From assembly GCA_004762125.1 (NCBI GenBank), contig SIHQ01000010.1, forward strand, positions 94,942-158,941: a DNA stretch of 64,000 nucleotides, in the 5' to 3' direction. Of the stretch, positions 8,333 to 20,238 are shown piece by piece. The stretch's first letter is position 1. Each line of letters begins with the position of its first letter. The position numbers and the translations under genes were made by a program. The notes under the pieces were generated by a model. The model was given only the letters and a program-made list of their open reading frames with translations, was not told where the DNA came from and ran no database searches. This stretch comes from Oceanospirillales bacterium (GTDB taxonomy: Bacteria > Pseudomonadota > Gammaproteobacteria > Pseudomonadales > Endozoicomonadaceae).

Positions 8333-9550
8333 CTATTTAGAAACGCCCAGTGCCCGAGCTAACACAGAAAGAGGGTGAAGGACTTTGTAGTTCGTACTGG
8401 ATTCCACCTGCATTTTGCACGCTTCACAGTCTGTTACTACGTAATCCGGATTAATGCTATCAATCTGGTCAAAAATAGGAGCGCCTATAGCCTGAGAAGT
8501 ATCGTAGTTCTCTTTTTTGAATCCATAGGTTCCAGCTTGTCCGCAACAACGTTGGTCAAGCATATGGAGTTCAACGCCTGGAATGCGACGAAGAATTTCG
8601 AGTGTAAAGACAACTCCACCCACACGAATCAGATGACAAGGACTGTGGTAGGCAATTTTGATATTAACCGGTTTCATATCCGGTAGATTGCCTTTCTCAA
8701 ATTCTTTGACCAGGAAGGTATTAAAGAAAAATATTCTATTGACCAGCTCTCGATTATCCACTTCCAGCAAACTGTGATATTCATCTCGAATAGTCATAGA
8801 GCAGCTGGATGACGTAGAAATAACACATTCAGAATCGCCTTCCAGTGCTTCTCTGAACTGTTCGGTATTCAGTTTCGCATTAGACTGAGCTTTATCCATA
8901 AAGCCATTAGCTATGAGAGGTACGCCACAACACTTCTCTTTCTTAAGCAGCTGTACACCAATGTTCATAGCATTCAGAACACTGACCAGATCCTTGCCGA
9001 CTGTCGTATCATTACTGTTTATATAGCAACCATGATAGAACGTTATCTGTCGTTTAAATACAGATTGATCAGGGGCTTCTTTTTTAAACCACTGTCTGAA
9101 GGTTTGCCAGCTATAAGTAGGCAATGATGGACGACCATCAATATCCAGGATTTTATCCATCAGCACTCTTACCGGCTTAATCTTGGTCACCATATTGACA
9201 ATAGGTGCCACCGGCGTTGCTACTTTCCCCATGAGGTCTGTGTGACTGAGAATGTAGTCACGGATTTTTGGCTTATGACGACCAGAGCGAGCCTTGGCTT
9301 TCTGGATAATAGAGCCAATTTCAACACCGGAAGGGCAGGCTACTTCACAGCGCTTGCAGTTGGTGCAGTATTTCAGGGCTTCATCATAGAAATCTTCCCC
9401 TTTCATGCGCCAGCGTTCACCATCTGGGCCGGATTGTTTAGGGCCGGGATAGTCTGGTTGTATTTCAGCAACCGGGCATTTAGTTGTACAAACAGTGCAT
9501 TTGATGCACATATCAAAGGTAGTATCCAGAAGTGCCAGATTAACGGACAT
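8333..9550 (-). CDS. glpC: Anaerobic glycerol-3-phosphate dehydrogenase subunit C
   Basis: The membrane-anchoring iron-sulphur subunit that passes electrons from GlpAB to the quinone pool. Two 4Fe-4S ferredoxin motifs lie near the N-terminus: CIKCTVCTTKCP, and CTNCKRCEVACP about 55 residues later. Two cysteine-rich CCG-type domains follow (KCCGVP and QRCCGQAG). The ATG at 9550 is preceded by a strong AAGGAGA Shine-Dalgarno. The frame extends 28 codons further upstream, but that stretch lies inside glpB and lacks family similarity. The start overlaps the glpB 3' end by 11 bp, so translation is coupled. Third gene of glpACB. Confidence 0.93.
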   Translation of the reverse strand: MSVNLALLDTTFDMCIKCTVCTTKCPVAEIQPDYPGPKQSGPDGERWRMKGEDFYDEALKYCTNCKRCEVACPSGVEIGSIIQKAKARSGRHKPKIRDYILSHTDLMGKVATPVAPIVNMVTKIKPVRVLMDKILDIDGRPSLPTYSWQTFRQWFKKEAPDQSVFKRQITFYHGCYINSNDTTVGKDLVSVLNAMNIGVQLLKKEKCCGVPLIANGFMDKAQSNAKLNTEQFREALEGDSECVISTSSSCSMTIRDEYHSLLEVDNRELVNRIFFFNTFLVKEFEKGNLPDMKPVNIKIAYHSPCHLIRVGGVVFTLEILRRIPGVELHMLDQRCCGQAGTYGFKKENYDTSQAIGAPIFDQIDSINPDYVVTDCEACKMQVESSTNYKVLHPLSVLARALGVSK

Positions 9551-10856
9551 GTCTGTTCTCCTTATTAGTGCTGATTTTTCGAATGATATTTTCTGCAGCT
9601 GCCCAGCCAGTTGATATGGCAATACCACCGGCACTGCCTTCCTCTACGGGTTGAGCGTGTCCCAGAACACTGCCGATGCAATACAAATTTCCGATGGTTT
9701 TTCCGTCTTTTACGGCTCGCATGTGCGGGTCGGTTACCACGCCAAAACTGGCAAAGGCATGAGCTTTGCCGTTCAGGAATTTTTGATTGGCCCACTCAGT
9801 TCGAGGAGATTGGGTGTTTACGTCAAGATTAAAGATATGTTCACGAATACAGTGTCTGTCTGCAACTAATCCCCCACTCATAAAGCTGCCACTGGCCAAC
9901 ACAACCTGCTCAGCGTTTAGTGCCATTTGACCATTGCCGTGTGTAAGAATTGATTGAATTTTTCCTTGCTCAATGGTTCCGCTCTGAACCTTATCACCTG
10001 AGATCATCAGGCCACCCAGACGATGAAAGTGTTGTTGTAGTCTTTCAGAAAGACGTAAACCGGGCAGTGAGGGTGGAAGCGTGGCCAGTTCTGAAATACG
10101 TAAACCGGATAGCTTTGATAACTGAGCCAGTCGCTCAGCGCCATAGGTCTGACTGAGTACGGAAGGCATTAATACCAGGTCAGCTTTACCTACAGCGATT
10201 TTAAGTTTTTCAGCCAGTAGAGAAATAGTCGTATCGTTGTCCAGTTGACGGGACAACTCCACTGATCTCATCGCGTTTGTGTCACGGTTACTTATAAATT
10301 CATCGGGTAGTTTAAGGCTTATACTGATCACTTCAATGTCAGTGAATTCCGGCAGGCACTTCAAGTTGTGGCAGGCCAGCTCCGGTTGAAAATCCCTGAA
10401 GCCTTCGATGTTCACCACTGCGACACGACGTAAGTCAGGTAATGAACCTGCAATGGGCAAGTGAGTCATGGTAGCCGGTGACAGGTAAGTGGGGCGCAGA
10501 GCTCCGAGAGCGGTGATCCGGTTCTGGTTCTTTTCATCTTTTCGATGTGTGTAGGGGATCTTCATTTCACAGGAAAGTGTCTGAAACCAGGATAGAGCAT
10601 CACGAATCGCCGTAAGGCCGACTTTTCCATAAGGATGTTCTGGCAGCTCAAACAGCAGTTTTTCTATACCGGCAAACGGGTCGGATAGTAGCTTCTGCTG
10701 CTGATCCATCCCCAATAGATCAATAGTTCCTGACGAAAAGGCCAGGCCACTTTCTCCTCTTGAAACAATTCCGGTCTTTAAGCCAGCTTGTGCGCACCGT
10801 ATTCCGCACACCAATCCGGCCAAGCCGCCACCAATGATCAGGCTGTCAAACTTCAT
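9540..10856 (-). CDS. glpB: Anaerobic glycerol-3-phosphate dehydrogenase subunit B
   Basis: The FMN/FAD-associated subunit of the anaerobic G3P dehydrogenase, which oxidises sn-glycerol-3-phosphate to dihydroxyacetone phosphate. The 438-residue protein begins with a dinucleotide-binding fold (LIIGGGLAGLVCGIRCAQAG, residues 5-24), followed by the GlpB segment SGTIDLLG. A C-terminal GxxxGHAQPVEEGSAGGIAISTGWAAAE motif closes the flavin site. It overlaps glpA upstream by 4 bp and glpC downstream by 11 bp, so all three subunits should be made in step. Confidence 0.92.
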   Translation of the reverse strand: MKFDSLIIGGGLAGLVCGIRCAQAGLKTGIVSRGESGLAFSSGTIDLLGMDQQQKLLSDPFAGIEKLLFELPEHPYGKVGLTAIRDALSWFQTLSCEMKIPYTHRKDEKNQNRITALGALRPTYLSPATMTHLPIAGSLPDLRRVAVVNIEGFRDFQPELACHNLKCLPEFTDIEVISISLKLPDEFISNRDTNAMRSVELSRQLDNDTTISLLAEKLKIAVGKADLVLMPSVLSQTYGAERLAQLSKLSGLRISELATLPPSLPGLRLSERLQQHFHRLGGLMISGDKVQSGTIEQGKIQSILTHGNGQMALNAEQVVLASGSFMSGGLVADRHCIREHIFNLDVNTQSPRTEWANQKFLNGKAHAFASFGVVTDPHMRAVKDGKTIGNLYCIGSVLGHAQPVEEGSAGGIAISTGWAAAENIIRKISTNKENRHVR

Positions 10857-12523
10857 ACTTCTGTCTCCAGGCTGATCTTCGGACTAACGGTGTCAGGATT
10901 GATTTTCGTTCGACTAAATGCTTCCAAGCTACTGGCTCCTAGCAAACCCTGATAGGTCCAGTAAGTGAAATCAGCTTCTCGCAGGGCATCTCCCCAAAGT
11001 ACGGGCAATACGCCTTTCCAGCGGCTCTGAAGAAACTCATTTAAATCTTCGGCAATGTTTGTTTCTCTGCCTTGTTTTTTTAGAGTGGTCTGAAGAACAT
11101 CGGCTGCACGACAGGCACAGACTTCACCTTGGCAAGGACCCATGCCTAGACGGGTTCGACGTCGAAGATCAACCAATGAATGTGCGTTCAATTGTTCGAT
11201 GGCGTACTCGATTTCGCCTCGAGTGATCATTTCACATTCACAGATCACTGCTTTTGATAATGCGTCGTCTTTCAGAAATTGATCGGCGCGTTCTCCATGG
11301 CGGTATCGTGCAGAAGCGTTAATTGGAACACTGATTGAAGTAGCGGCAGTTTTCTTTGACGGAGATGCACCAGGAAGTTTTGTTTCTGCAGTGGTACAGC
11401 AGGTCTTTAGCTCGAGATTTTTTGAGACAACGTCAGTAGTCATTTCGGCCATCAGACGGTAAGTCATTAGCTTGCCGCCGGCCACAGTGACCAATCCGGG
11501 TAAACTGTCTGTCTCGGCGTGATTTCGGATTACTATGCCACGACTGATGTTTCGTCCGGACTCATCGCCATCTACCGAAATGAGAGGTCTGACTCCGCAA
11601 TAAGCTCTGAGTACACGACTTTGTCCTAATATAGGCGCTAATTTTTCACCTTCCCGAATTAGGATATCAATTTCATCACTGTCGACCTTGATGTTGTCGA
11701 TGTCTTCATAAGGTACTTTTCTTGAAGTGGTGCCAATCAGCGAGATGGTGTCGCCCGGTACAAGGATGTCCGCATCGGCAGGTTTACGGCAGCGATTCAA
11801 TACCATGGAGTTAATCCGATAATCCATGATCAGCAAAGAGCCCTTAGCCGGAAACATCTTGATGGAAAGGTCTGCATATTCAGCGATCTGCTGCCCCCAG
11901 ATACCAGCCGCATTCACTACCTGTCTGGAACGTAATGTTACTGGTTGGCCGGTTTTCATATCGAGACAGTTCACGCCGCGAACTTCACCCTGCTCAATGA
12001 CAAGGCTTGTCACTCTGGTGTAATTCATGAGTTTGGCGCCGTGTTCTACAGCGTCAAGAATATTAGCGGATGTTAAACGGAAGGGGTCAAGAGTTCCGTC
12101 AGGTACACGAACAGCGCCTAACATTTCCGGATTGGCATTGGGTTCGAGCTTCAATGCCTGATTTCGGGTCAGGTTTTCAGTTTCAATGCCAGCTTCGGCA
12201 CAAGCTTGGATAAATGTCTGTTGAAATGAATAATCATCTTCAGGAAGGGTCAGGAACAGACCGTCTGTTTTCTCGACACAGTGGCTGGCGATATTCTTTA
12301 GTATTCTATTTTCTTTAATGCATTCTTTGGCAGAGTGACTGTCGGTCACTGCATAACGGGCACCTGAATGGAGCAAGCCATGATTTCGGCCTGTTGTACC
12401 ATTAGCAATGTCATCACGCTCTACCAGAATGGCTTTAATGCCACGTAATGCACAATCTCTTAATATTCCTGCACCGGTGGCACCACCACCGATCACTACT
12501 ACATCGGTTTCAATCGTTTTCAT
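10853..12523 (-). CDS. glpA: Anaerobic glycerol-3-phosphate dehydrogenase subunit A
   Basis: The catalytic FAD subunit, which oxidises G3P during anaerobic growth with fumarate or nitrate as final acceptor. The 556-residue protein opens with VVVIGGGATGAGILRDCALRG (residues 8-28), then the GlpA/GlpD motif TTGRNHGLLHSGARY. The C-terminal third has a BFD-type Cys cluster (CECE near 455, CQGEVCACR near 490) that separates GlpA from aerobic GlpD. First gene of glpACB, divergent from glpF. A perfect FNR-type box 65 bp upstream and several GlpR-like half-sites suggest control by oxygen and by glycerol-3-phosphate. Confidence 0.95.
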   Translation of the reverse strand: MKTIETDVVVIGGGATGAGILRDCALRGIKAILVERDDIANGTTGRNHGLLHSGARYAVTDSHSAKECIKENRILKNIASHCVEKTDGLFLTLPEDDYSFQQTFIQACAEAGIETENLTRNQALKLEPNANPEMLGAVRVPDGTLDPFRLTSANILDAVEHGAKLMNYTRVTSLVIEQGEVRGVNCLDMKTGQPVTLRSRQVVNAAGIWGQQIAEYADLSIKMFPAKGSLLIMDYRINSMVLNRCRKPADADILVPGDTISLIGTTSRKVPYEDIDNIKVDSDEIDILIREGEKLAPILGQSRVLRAYCGVRPLISVDGDESGRNISRGIVIRNHAETDSLPGLVTVAGGKLMTYRLMAEMTTDVVSKNLELKTCCTTAETKLPGASPSKKTAATSISVPINASARYRHGERADQFLKDDALSKAVICECEMITRGEIEYAIEQLNAHSLVDLRRRTRLGMGPCQGEVCACRAADVLQTTLKKQGRETNIAEDLNEFLQSRWKGVLPVLWGDALREADFTYWTYQGLLGASSLEAFSRTKINPDTVSPKISLETEV

Positions 12524-12575
12524 TCGTCCAGCACCAGCCGCTCAACATTTAGTCAGCAGACTATAAGCTGTAATA

Positions 12576-12724
12576 TTATGTTCGACTTTGATGTATATCA
12601 ATGTTCGTATTCTTTCGCTTCGGGGGATTACTTATAAATTAAGATGTTAAATGACACTTTAGTTTCGGTTTTGTCGAAAATTAGTGGTAAATACTGAAAA
12701 AAAGTACTTTCTGTTTCGAACATT
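12576..12724. promoter_or_regulatory. Cluster of GlpR-like half-sites between glpA and glpF
   Basis: Half-sites of the GlpR type (ATGTTCG or its complement) recur across the divergent promoter region. They are TATGTTCGAC at 12577-12586, AATGTTCG at 12600-12607 and TTTCGAACAT at 12714-12723. A palindromic pair TTTCG...CGAAA lies at 12664-12679. The known GlpR consensus has inverted TTCG/CGAA arms, so these are plausible repressor sites for both glpACB and glpFK. No glpR gene is seen in the window. Confidence 0.55.
12588..12601. promoter_or_regulatory. FNR/Anr box upstream of glpA
   Basis: TTGATGTATATCAA matches the FNR/Anr consensus TTGAT-N4-ATCAA at every defined base. It lies 65-78 bp upstream of the glpA start codon. 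FNR activates glpACB in E. coli, so oxygen-responsive activation is the natural reading. Confidence 0.7.
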
Positions 12725-12736
12725 GATATGAGTCAA
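12723..12736. promoter_or_regulatory. Near-consensus FNR/Anr box upstream of glpF
   Basis: TTGATATGAGTCAA differs from TTGAT-N4-ATCAA at one base and lies 84-97 bp before the glpF ATG. It overlaps a GlpR-like half-site at 12714-12723, so activator and repressor could compete here. Confidence 0.45.
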
Positions 12737-12819
12737 TGTGCAGCCCTTGATCATATTTGTTTTTAAATGTCAGAATCCGCTTGTCACTTACAAGACTATT
12801 GTCGTAACGAGGAAGTATT

Positions 12820-15235
<2,416 letters not shown>

Positions 15236-15258
15236 ACTCTCCTCATAGCCCATAGCCT

Positions 15259-15300
15259 AAAAACGACTGTTTGGAATTGATTCCAATCAGTCGTTTTTTT
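15259..15300. terminator. Bidirectional intrinsic terminator, glpK/nagC
   Basis: A long hairpin: ACGACTG pairs with CAGTCGT and, inside it, TTGGAAT pairs with ATTCCAA around a 2-nt loop. It is followed by seven T on the plus strand and preceded by A-rich sequence that gives a U-tract on the minus strand. It sits between the convergent glpK and nagC and should serve both. Confidence 0.85.
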
Positions 15301-15377
15301 ATCTCAATCTTTCAAAGGATGAAAATTGATCCTTTCAAGCTGGATAGTCTAGCGTGCGTAGCCAAAATAGGAGTGAT

Positions 15378-16598
15378 TTATATGTTCGGTGTTGTTTCAA
15401 GCAGCTTTAATAACAGCCCTTTTTCTAGTAATGCTCTTCGTACCAGAGCAAAGCCTCCGTACCAAGGGCTGTCGTACAGTTTTGCACAAACCAGATCCGG
15501 TGTATGCCCGCTACTTACTGATACAGATTGGGTTTCAATACAACGCTGAATAACAGGCAATACGAACTCTGCAGCCGTACAAATTTCTCCTCCCAGAGCT
15601 ATACAGTCTGGTCGAAGCAGGTTAACGCTGAGTGCAATGGCACGGCCAAGATCGGAGGCCGCTTTTTTCAAAACAATCTGTGCCAATTCATCACCGCTAT
15701 TCGCAGCCTTACAGATTTCCAGAATATTCAGGGGAATAGCTGTGGAGGAAGTCTTTCTTGCAGTAGTGATCTGGTGGTATTTCTGTTCAATGGCAGAGTT
15801 AGAAACCAGTGTCTCGAGACAGCCAATATTACCGCAATAACAGTGTTCTCCTAGGGGATCTATCTGAATATGTCCTATCTCTCCAACGGCCAAACTGCTG
15901 CCCTCGTATAGCTGATTATCAAGAATCATACCCATGCCCACACCATTATGGACATTGATCAATAAGCTGTTTTGATAACAGTTCGTTGCTCCCAAATTTG
16001 ATTCTGCAAGTGCCATAGAGGCGGTGAAGTTAGCCAGGTAACAGGGGTAACCCAGTGCTTTTGCTATTTGATCAGCCAGCGGAAGATTGTCTACTTGTAA
16101 GTGGGGCATATAACTGATGACCCCGCTTGCAGAGTTGATTAGACCTGGCGCAGTCAGACCGATACCAATGATGCGATTGAATCTTGATTTATGTAGAACT
16201 AGAAACTTTTTAAGTTCCTGAATGATCTGGTTGCTCAAGTCTTGTTGATTTAGAGCCGCTACCGGGATTGAATGCTCTGCGAGTAAAGTACCTGACAGAT
16301 CGCACAGCCCTATGTGAATATGAGTTCGACCTATTCTTGCGGCGAGAATCTGTATTCTATCTACCACAGGAGATAGTGAAGTGGCTTTGCGACCGCGTAC
16401 AGATTCTTGCAGTTCTACTTCTCTGATTAATCCATTATCCATCAGTTGACGAGTAATTCGACCTACGCTGCCAGCAGCCAATCCACACTGGCGAGCAATC
16501 TGAATGCGAGATATAGATCCATTGTCGACTATGGCTTTGAATACGGTGGACGTATTGCGTTCTTTAACGTAATCCAAGTTAACAATAACACGAGTCAT
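15378..16598 (-). CDS. nagC: ROK-family repressor, NagC-type
   Basis: A 406-residue DNA-binding regulator of amino-sugar genes. A winged helix-turn-helix fills the first ~80 residues (SRIQIARQCGLAAGSVGRITRQL). The ROK sugar-binding domain follows, with GIGLTAPGLIN and the zinc/ROK signature GEIGHIQIDPLGEHCYCGNIGCLET near residues 235-260. The last gene of nagB-nagA-nagC, overlapping nagA by 4 bp. By analogy with NagC it should release nagE/nagB operators on binding GlcNAc-6-phosphate. Two matching palindromes lie between nagB and nagE. Mlc is the main alternative, but the gene context favours NagC. Confidence 0.85.
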   Translation of the reverse strand: MTRVIVNLDYVKERNTSTVFKAIVDNGSISRIQIARQCGLAAGSVGRITRQLMDNGLIREVELQESVRGRKATSLSPVVDRIQILAARIGRTHIHIGLCDLSGTLLAEHSIPVAALNQQDLSNQIIQELKKFLVLHKSRFNRIIGIGLTAPGLINSASGVISYMPHLQVDNLPLADQIAKALGYPCYLANFTASMALAESNLGATNCYQNSLLINVHNGVGMGMILDNQLYEGSSLAVGEIGHIQIDPLGEHCYCGNIGCLETLVSNSAIEQKYHQITTARKTSSTAIPLNILEICKAANSGDELAQIVLKKAASDLGRAIALSVNLLRPDCIALGGEICTAAEFVLPVIQRCIETQSVSVSSGHTPDLVCAKLYDSPWYGGFALVRRALLEKGLLLKLLETTPNI

Positions 16599-17767
16599 GG
16601 GTTGTCACCGGGTCTATGAAATAAGTGCAGTTGACCACCACTCACTGCACCATTGATAACTAAGGCTGAATCAAAAATAGCCAAGTTTGCGTATTGTCCA
16701 ATAGCTATTGCGCCCAGCTCAGAGCTTTTTCCTAGAATCCGGGCAGGATTTTGTGTTGCCATGTTTATGACTTTATTCTGATCAATTCCCTGATCGATAC
16801 AGTTGATAATCGCTTTGATCATAGTCAGTGCCGAGCCACCAAGAGTGCCATCTTGATTTATGCATTTACCTTCCTTGTGGAATATTTTCTGTCCGGCAAA
16901 GTCAAATTCTTTCAGAGTTGTTCCTGCGGCTGCAGTAGCATCGGTTACCAATACCAATCGATCTTGCAGAAGTTGTTCAGCAATCTTTAGACTGTTCCAG
17001 GCCAGATGATAACCATCAGCAATAATACCTGCCTCGAGGGTTTCACTGCCTAAAACCGCTCCAACTAATCCGGGTTCGCGGGAGTTCATGGCACTCATAG
17101 CATTATACAAATGGGTCGCAAAGCTAGCTCCAGCTTTCTCAGCTTCTTGTACTTGCTCGTAGGTCGCATCAGTATGGCCAATTGCGACCACAATTCCGGC
17201 GTCGGATAACTGCCGGATTATTTTACTGCTACAGACTTCCGGAGCCAGAGTAATCATGGAAACAACATCTGAATGAAGGCAGATGTAATCGATCATTACA
17301 GGGTCGGGCTGTCGAATGAATTGTTGATCGTGAATACCTTTCTTTTCTGCATTTAGATAAGGGCCTTCCATATGTAAGCCAGGTACACGATCAGGGTAGT
17401 TATTTTTATATCGACGAACGACCTCTATAGCTCTGACCATGTCCTCATCGCTGGAGGAAATGAGTGTCGGCAAAAAAGACGTGCAACCAGATTTGAGGTT
17501 GCAGTCGTGCATAATATCCAGTGTTTCAATGGATATATCATTATTGAATGACACTCCACCGCAACCGTTCAACTGTAGGTCAATAAATCCCGAGCTCAGA
17601 TTCAATCCTTGAAGATCTATAACTTTCAGATCGCAAGCAGTCTTGAGAGCCTTATCCAGTTTTGAAATACGACCTCTTGAAACAGTGATGTATGCCACCT
17701 CAGAATTTCGCACAGGATACAGATTGAAATTGCTCAATACATAAGAATCTATATCTTTCAGACTCAT
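16595..17767 (-). CDS. nagA: N-acetylglucosamine-6-phosphate deacetylase
   Basis: Hydrolyses GlcNAc-6-phosphate to glucosamine-6-phosphate and acetate in the cytoplasm. Amidohydrolase fold of 390 residues. The expected motifs are FIDLQLNGCGG near 60-70, GLHMEGPYLN near 125 (metal-binding Glu), AIGHTDATYEQ, the second metal His, ATHLYNAM, and the catalytic Asp in VLVTDATAAAGT near 275. It lies 1 bp after nagB and overlaps nagC by 4 bp, so the three genes form one transcription unit. It provides the substrate of NagB. Confidence 0.95.
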   Translation of the reverse strand: MSLKDIDSYVLSNFNLYPVRNSEVAYITVSRGRISKLDKALKTACDLKVIDLQGLNLSSGFIDLQLNGCGGVSFNNDISIETLDIMHDCNLKSGCTSFLPTLISSSDEDMVRAIEVVRRYKNNYPDRVPGLHMEGPYLNAEKKGIHDQQFIRQPDPVMIDYICLHSDVVSMITLAPEVCSSKIIRQLSDAGIVVAIGHTDATYEQVQEAEKAGASFATHLYNAMSAMNSREPGLVGAVLGSETLEAGIIADGYHLAWNSLKIAEQLLQDRLVLVTDATAAAGTTLKEFDFAGQKIFHKEGKCINQDGTLGGSALTMIKAIINCIDQGIDQNKVINMATQNPARILGKSSELGAIAIGQYANLAIFDSALVINGAVSGGQLHLFHRPGDNP

Positions 17768-17768
17768 G

Positions 17769-18569
17769 TTAAAAATCTCTTATAGCTGCAGCTTCGATTT
17801 GCTCAAAGTAGCGGAGGGTTTTCACCTTTAATTCAGATACTGCGGGCTGGTCACAAATCATGATGGACTTAGGGTGAAGCTGTATGGCAGAAACTGACCA
17901 CATGTGATTTACCGAACCTTCAACAGTCGCTTTGACGGCATGGGCTTTATCTAAACCTGTGGCTAGAATGACAATCTCTTTTGCTTTCAGTAGCGTTCCT
18001 ACCCCGACAGTTAGAGCAAGTACCGGGACCTGTGATACATCGTTGTCAAAGAAACGGGCATTAGCTGTTCGGGTATCTTCCGTCAGGGTTTTGATTCGGG
18101 TCAATGATGCAAGCGAAGAGCCTGGTTCGTTGAAAGCAATATGTCCATCCCGACCTACGCCGCCTAAAAAGAGTTCCACACCACCAGCGTTCTCCATTGA
18201 TTGCTCATAGCGAGCGCATTCTGCCTCCAAATCCTCAGCATTACCATCCAGGTAATTGATATTGGTGTCAGGAATATCAATATGGTTGAACAATTTTTCA
18301 CGCATAAATGTGCGGTAAGACTTCGGGTGAGTGCTGGGTAGACCGACATATTCGTCCATGTTGTAGGTCACAACATGCTTGAAGCTGATTTTGCCTTCTT
18401 GATAAAGGCGAATGAGTTCTATGTATGTTGCAACGGGTGTGCCTCCGGTAGGGAGACCTAGCACAAAAGGGCGATCAAGTGATGGCTGAAACTTTTTTAT
18501 TCTATCAACTATATATTTTGACGCCCAGCGAGCAGCTGAAGACTCATCGGTAAGAGGTAAGAATCTCAT
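17769..18569 (-). CDS. nagB: Glucosamine-6-phosphate deaminase
   Basis: Converts glucosamine-6-phosphate to fructose-6-phosphate and ammonia, linking amino sugars to glycolysis. 266 residues, the usual NagB length. Landmarks are the phosphate-binding loop LGLPTGGTP near 38-46, NMDEYVGL with the catalytic Asp near 72, and [14 protein letters not shown] near 140-153 with the catalytic Asp-His-Glu set. First gene of nagBAC, divergent from nagE. The shared 184-214 bp region carries two AT-rich palindromes of the NagC operator type. Confidence 0.96.
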   Translation of the reverse strand: MRFLPLTDESSAARWASKYIVDRIKKFQPSLDRPFVLGLPTGGTPVATYIELIRLYQEGKISFKHVVTYNMDEYVGLPSTHPKSYRTFMREKLFNHIDIPDTNINYLDGNAEDLEAECARYEQSMENAGGVELFLGGVGRDGHIAFNEPGSSLASLTRIKTLTEDTRTANARFFDNDVSQVPVLALTVGVGTLLKAKEIVILATGLDKAHAVKATVEGSVNHMWSVSAIQLHPKSIMICDQPAVSELKVKTLRYFEQIEAAAIRDF

Positions 18570-18617
18570 GGTTCATGCCCAAGTATAAATTTGCTGGAAT
18601 GTTAATCAGTCTAATAT

Positions 18618-18640
18618 ATTATTTTTAGATAGAAAATAAA
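18618..18640. promoter_or_regulatory. nagC: Candidate NagC operator 1
   Basis: TTATTTTT and GAAAATAA arms around a short centre (18619-18639) match the AT-rich NagC/Mlc operator pattern of inverted TTATTTT arms. It lies about 50 bp upstream of nagB. Its centre is about 91 bp from operator 2, a spacing that suits DNA looping. Confidence 0.55.
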
Positions 18641-18708
18641 AGACGCAATTACACGATTAAAAATATCAAAAATGCAGTAATTATCGTAGCAGTTAAGCGA
18701 AATATTCT

Positions 18709-18731
18709 ATTTTTAGTTTTTAACTAAAAAT
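18709..18731. promoter_or_regulatory. nagC: Candidate NagC operator 2
   Basis: A perfect palindrome: ATTTTTAGTT (18709-18718), a 3-nt TTT centre and AACTAAAAAT (18722-18731). It lies 53-75 bp before the nagE ATG, a position that would block nagE transcription. The dual-site layout resembles the E. coli nagE-nagB looping operators. Confidence 0.6.
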
Positions 18732-18783
18732 ATGTTCGATAATATTTGAATCGTTGATAAAAATAATAAAAAGGTGGCGAAAA

Positions 18784-19584
18784 ATGAACGTGTTTGGGTA
18801 CATGCAGAAACTGGGCAAGGCATTAATGCTGCCTGTCGCCATTATGCCTGTTGCGGCTCTATTGCTAAGACTAGGGCAGCCAGATCTTCTTGATATTGCG
18901 TTCATGGCTGCGGCAGGTAATGCCATTTTTAGTCATCTCCCTCTGCTTTTTGCTATGGGTATTGCTGTAGGATTGTCGAAAGATTCGGCGGGTGCAGCGG
19001 CTCTCGCCGGAGCGGTTGGTTACTTCATTCTGACAGCGGGCACCAGTACAATTGATGCCAGTATTAATATGTCATTCTTCGGCGGTATTCTCAGCGGTAT
19101 TGTCGCTGGTCATACTTACAACCGCTTTCATGCTACGGCTCTGTCTGCCTATTTAGGTTTCTTCAGTGGTAAGCGCCTGGTTCCGATACTGACTGGTTTT
19201 CAGATGCTGTTTCTTGCTTTCGCATGCGGCTATATCTGGCCAGGGATTCAAAGCGGTATTGACGTTTTTGGTCATTCTATTGCTGACTCAGGCCCTGCCG
19301 GGCAGTTTACCTATGGTGTTCTCAACAGGGCATTGATTCCTGTAGGACTTCATCATGTATTGAATACGTATTTCTGGTTTGCACTGGGTGATTTTACCAA
19401 TGTTGCAGGTGAACTGGTGACTGGCGATCTTAATCGTTTCTTTGCAGGCGATCCGCAAGCAGGAGTTTTCATGACTGGGTTCTTCCCAGTCATGATGTTC
19501 GGGTTGCCAGCAGCACTCGCTATGTATGTAACTGCTAGGATTCTGTCGGACTTAGAGCAAATTCCGAGTATAATCTCCAATTAG
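18784..19584 (+). pseudogene. nagE: Truncated GlcNAc PTS permease NagE (IIC part only)
   Basis: The ATG at 18784 follows an AAGGTGG Shine-Dalgarno and the protein starts MNVFGYMQKLGKALMLPVAIMPVAALLLRLG, the classic PTS glucose/GlcNAc IIC N-terminus. NagE-like sequence continues for about 250 residues, with GLHHVLNTYFWF and FMTGFFPVMMFGLPAALAMY. It stops at the left end of an IS remnant near 19534. The last ~17 codons to the TAG at 19584 come from the element. Missing are the rest of IIC (with the TEP-containing segment), the IIB domain with its phospho-cysteine, and any IIA. The product cannot phosphorylate GlcNAc, so uptake must rely on another system. Confidence 0.85.
19534..19553 (+). repeat. 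Left terminal inverted repeat of IS remnant
   Basis: GCTAGGATTCTGTCGGACTT. Its reverse complement recurs at 20239-20259 with three mismatches over 21 bp. Confidence 0.85.
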
Positions 19585-20238
19585 AGAAAGCATCACATGA
19601 CTCCATCGTTTTTCGATACATCTGCACTAATGAATATCCAGACCACAACAGCATCAATACCTCTTGTAAGCGGTTTCGCAAGGAAATCAGTGTGTTGTTT
19701 GTCCAGATTTTGCTGATTGCCAAACAAGCAAAATGGTTGAAGATGGGAACCATTAGCCTTGATGGCACCAAAATGAAGGCCAACGCCAGTAAACACAAAG
19801 CGCTCAGTTATAAGTATGCCTGTAAGTTGGAAGCGCAACTCAAGGCGGAAGTTGAAGATCTTCTCAAGAAAGCTGAGCAGGCAGATACTGAAAAACAGCC
19901 TGAAGAGCTGTCTATTCCCGATGAGCTGAAACGCAGAGAAGATCGCCTCAAAGTTATAGCCGATGCCAAAGCTGAGATTGAACGACGAGCTGAAGAGCGT
20001 TATCAGCAAGATGCTGAATGGGATCAGTTATGCATTGGCTTCAATTTGAAGAAGATGTTTACTCTGTTGATGGCAGGTATAGAAAAATGGTTGTTTTTCA
20101 TACAGTTTCTAACTGTTTATAGAGTTTTCCTAGCGTTATTCTGCTATTCGTGGGAGAGGTCACTGATGATGAGAGCCGCTTGTACGCAAACATAGGGGGC
20201 GAAAAGACTATTAGGTAGCCTTTCCTGATGAAATTTTC

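Noticed and set aside
19692..20195. Functional transposase gene
   Set aside because: Only fragments of an IS1182-type transposase are present; the N-terminus and catalytic middle are missing, so it is listed as a remnant.
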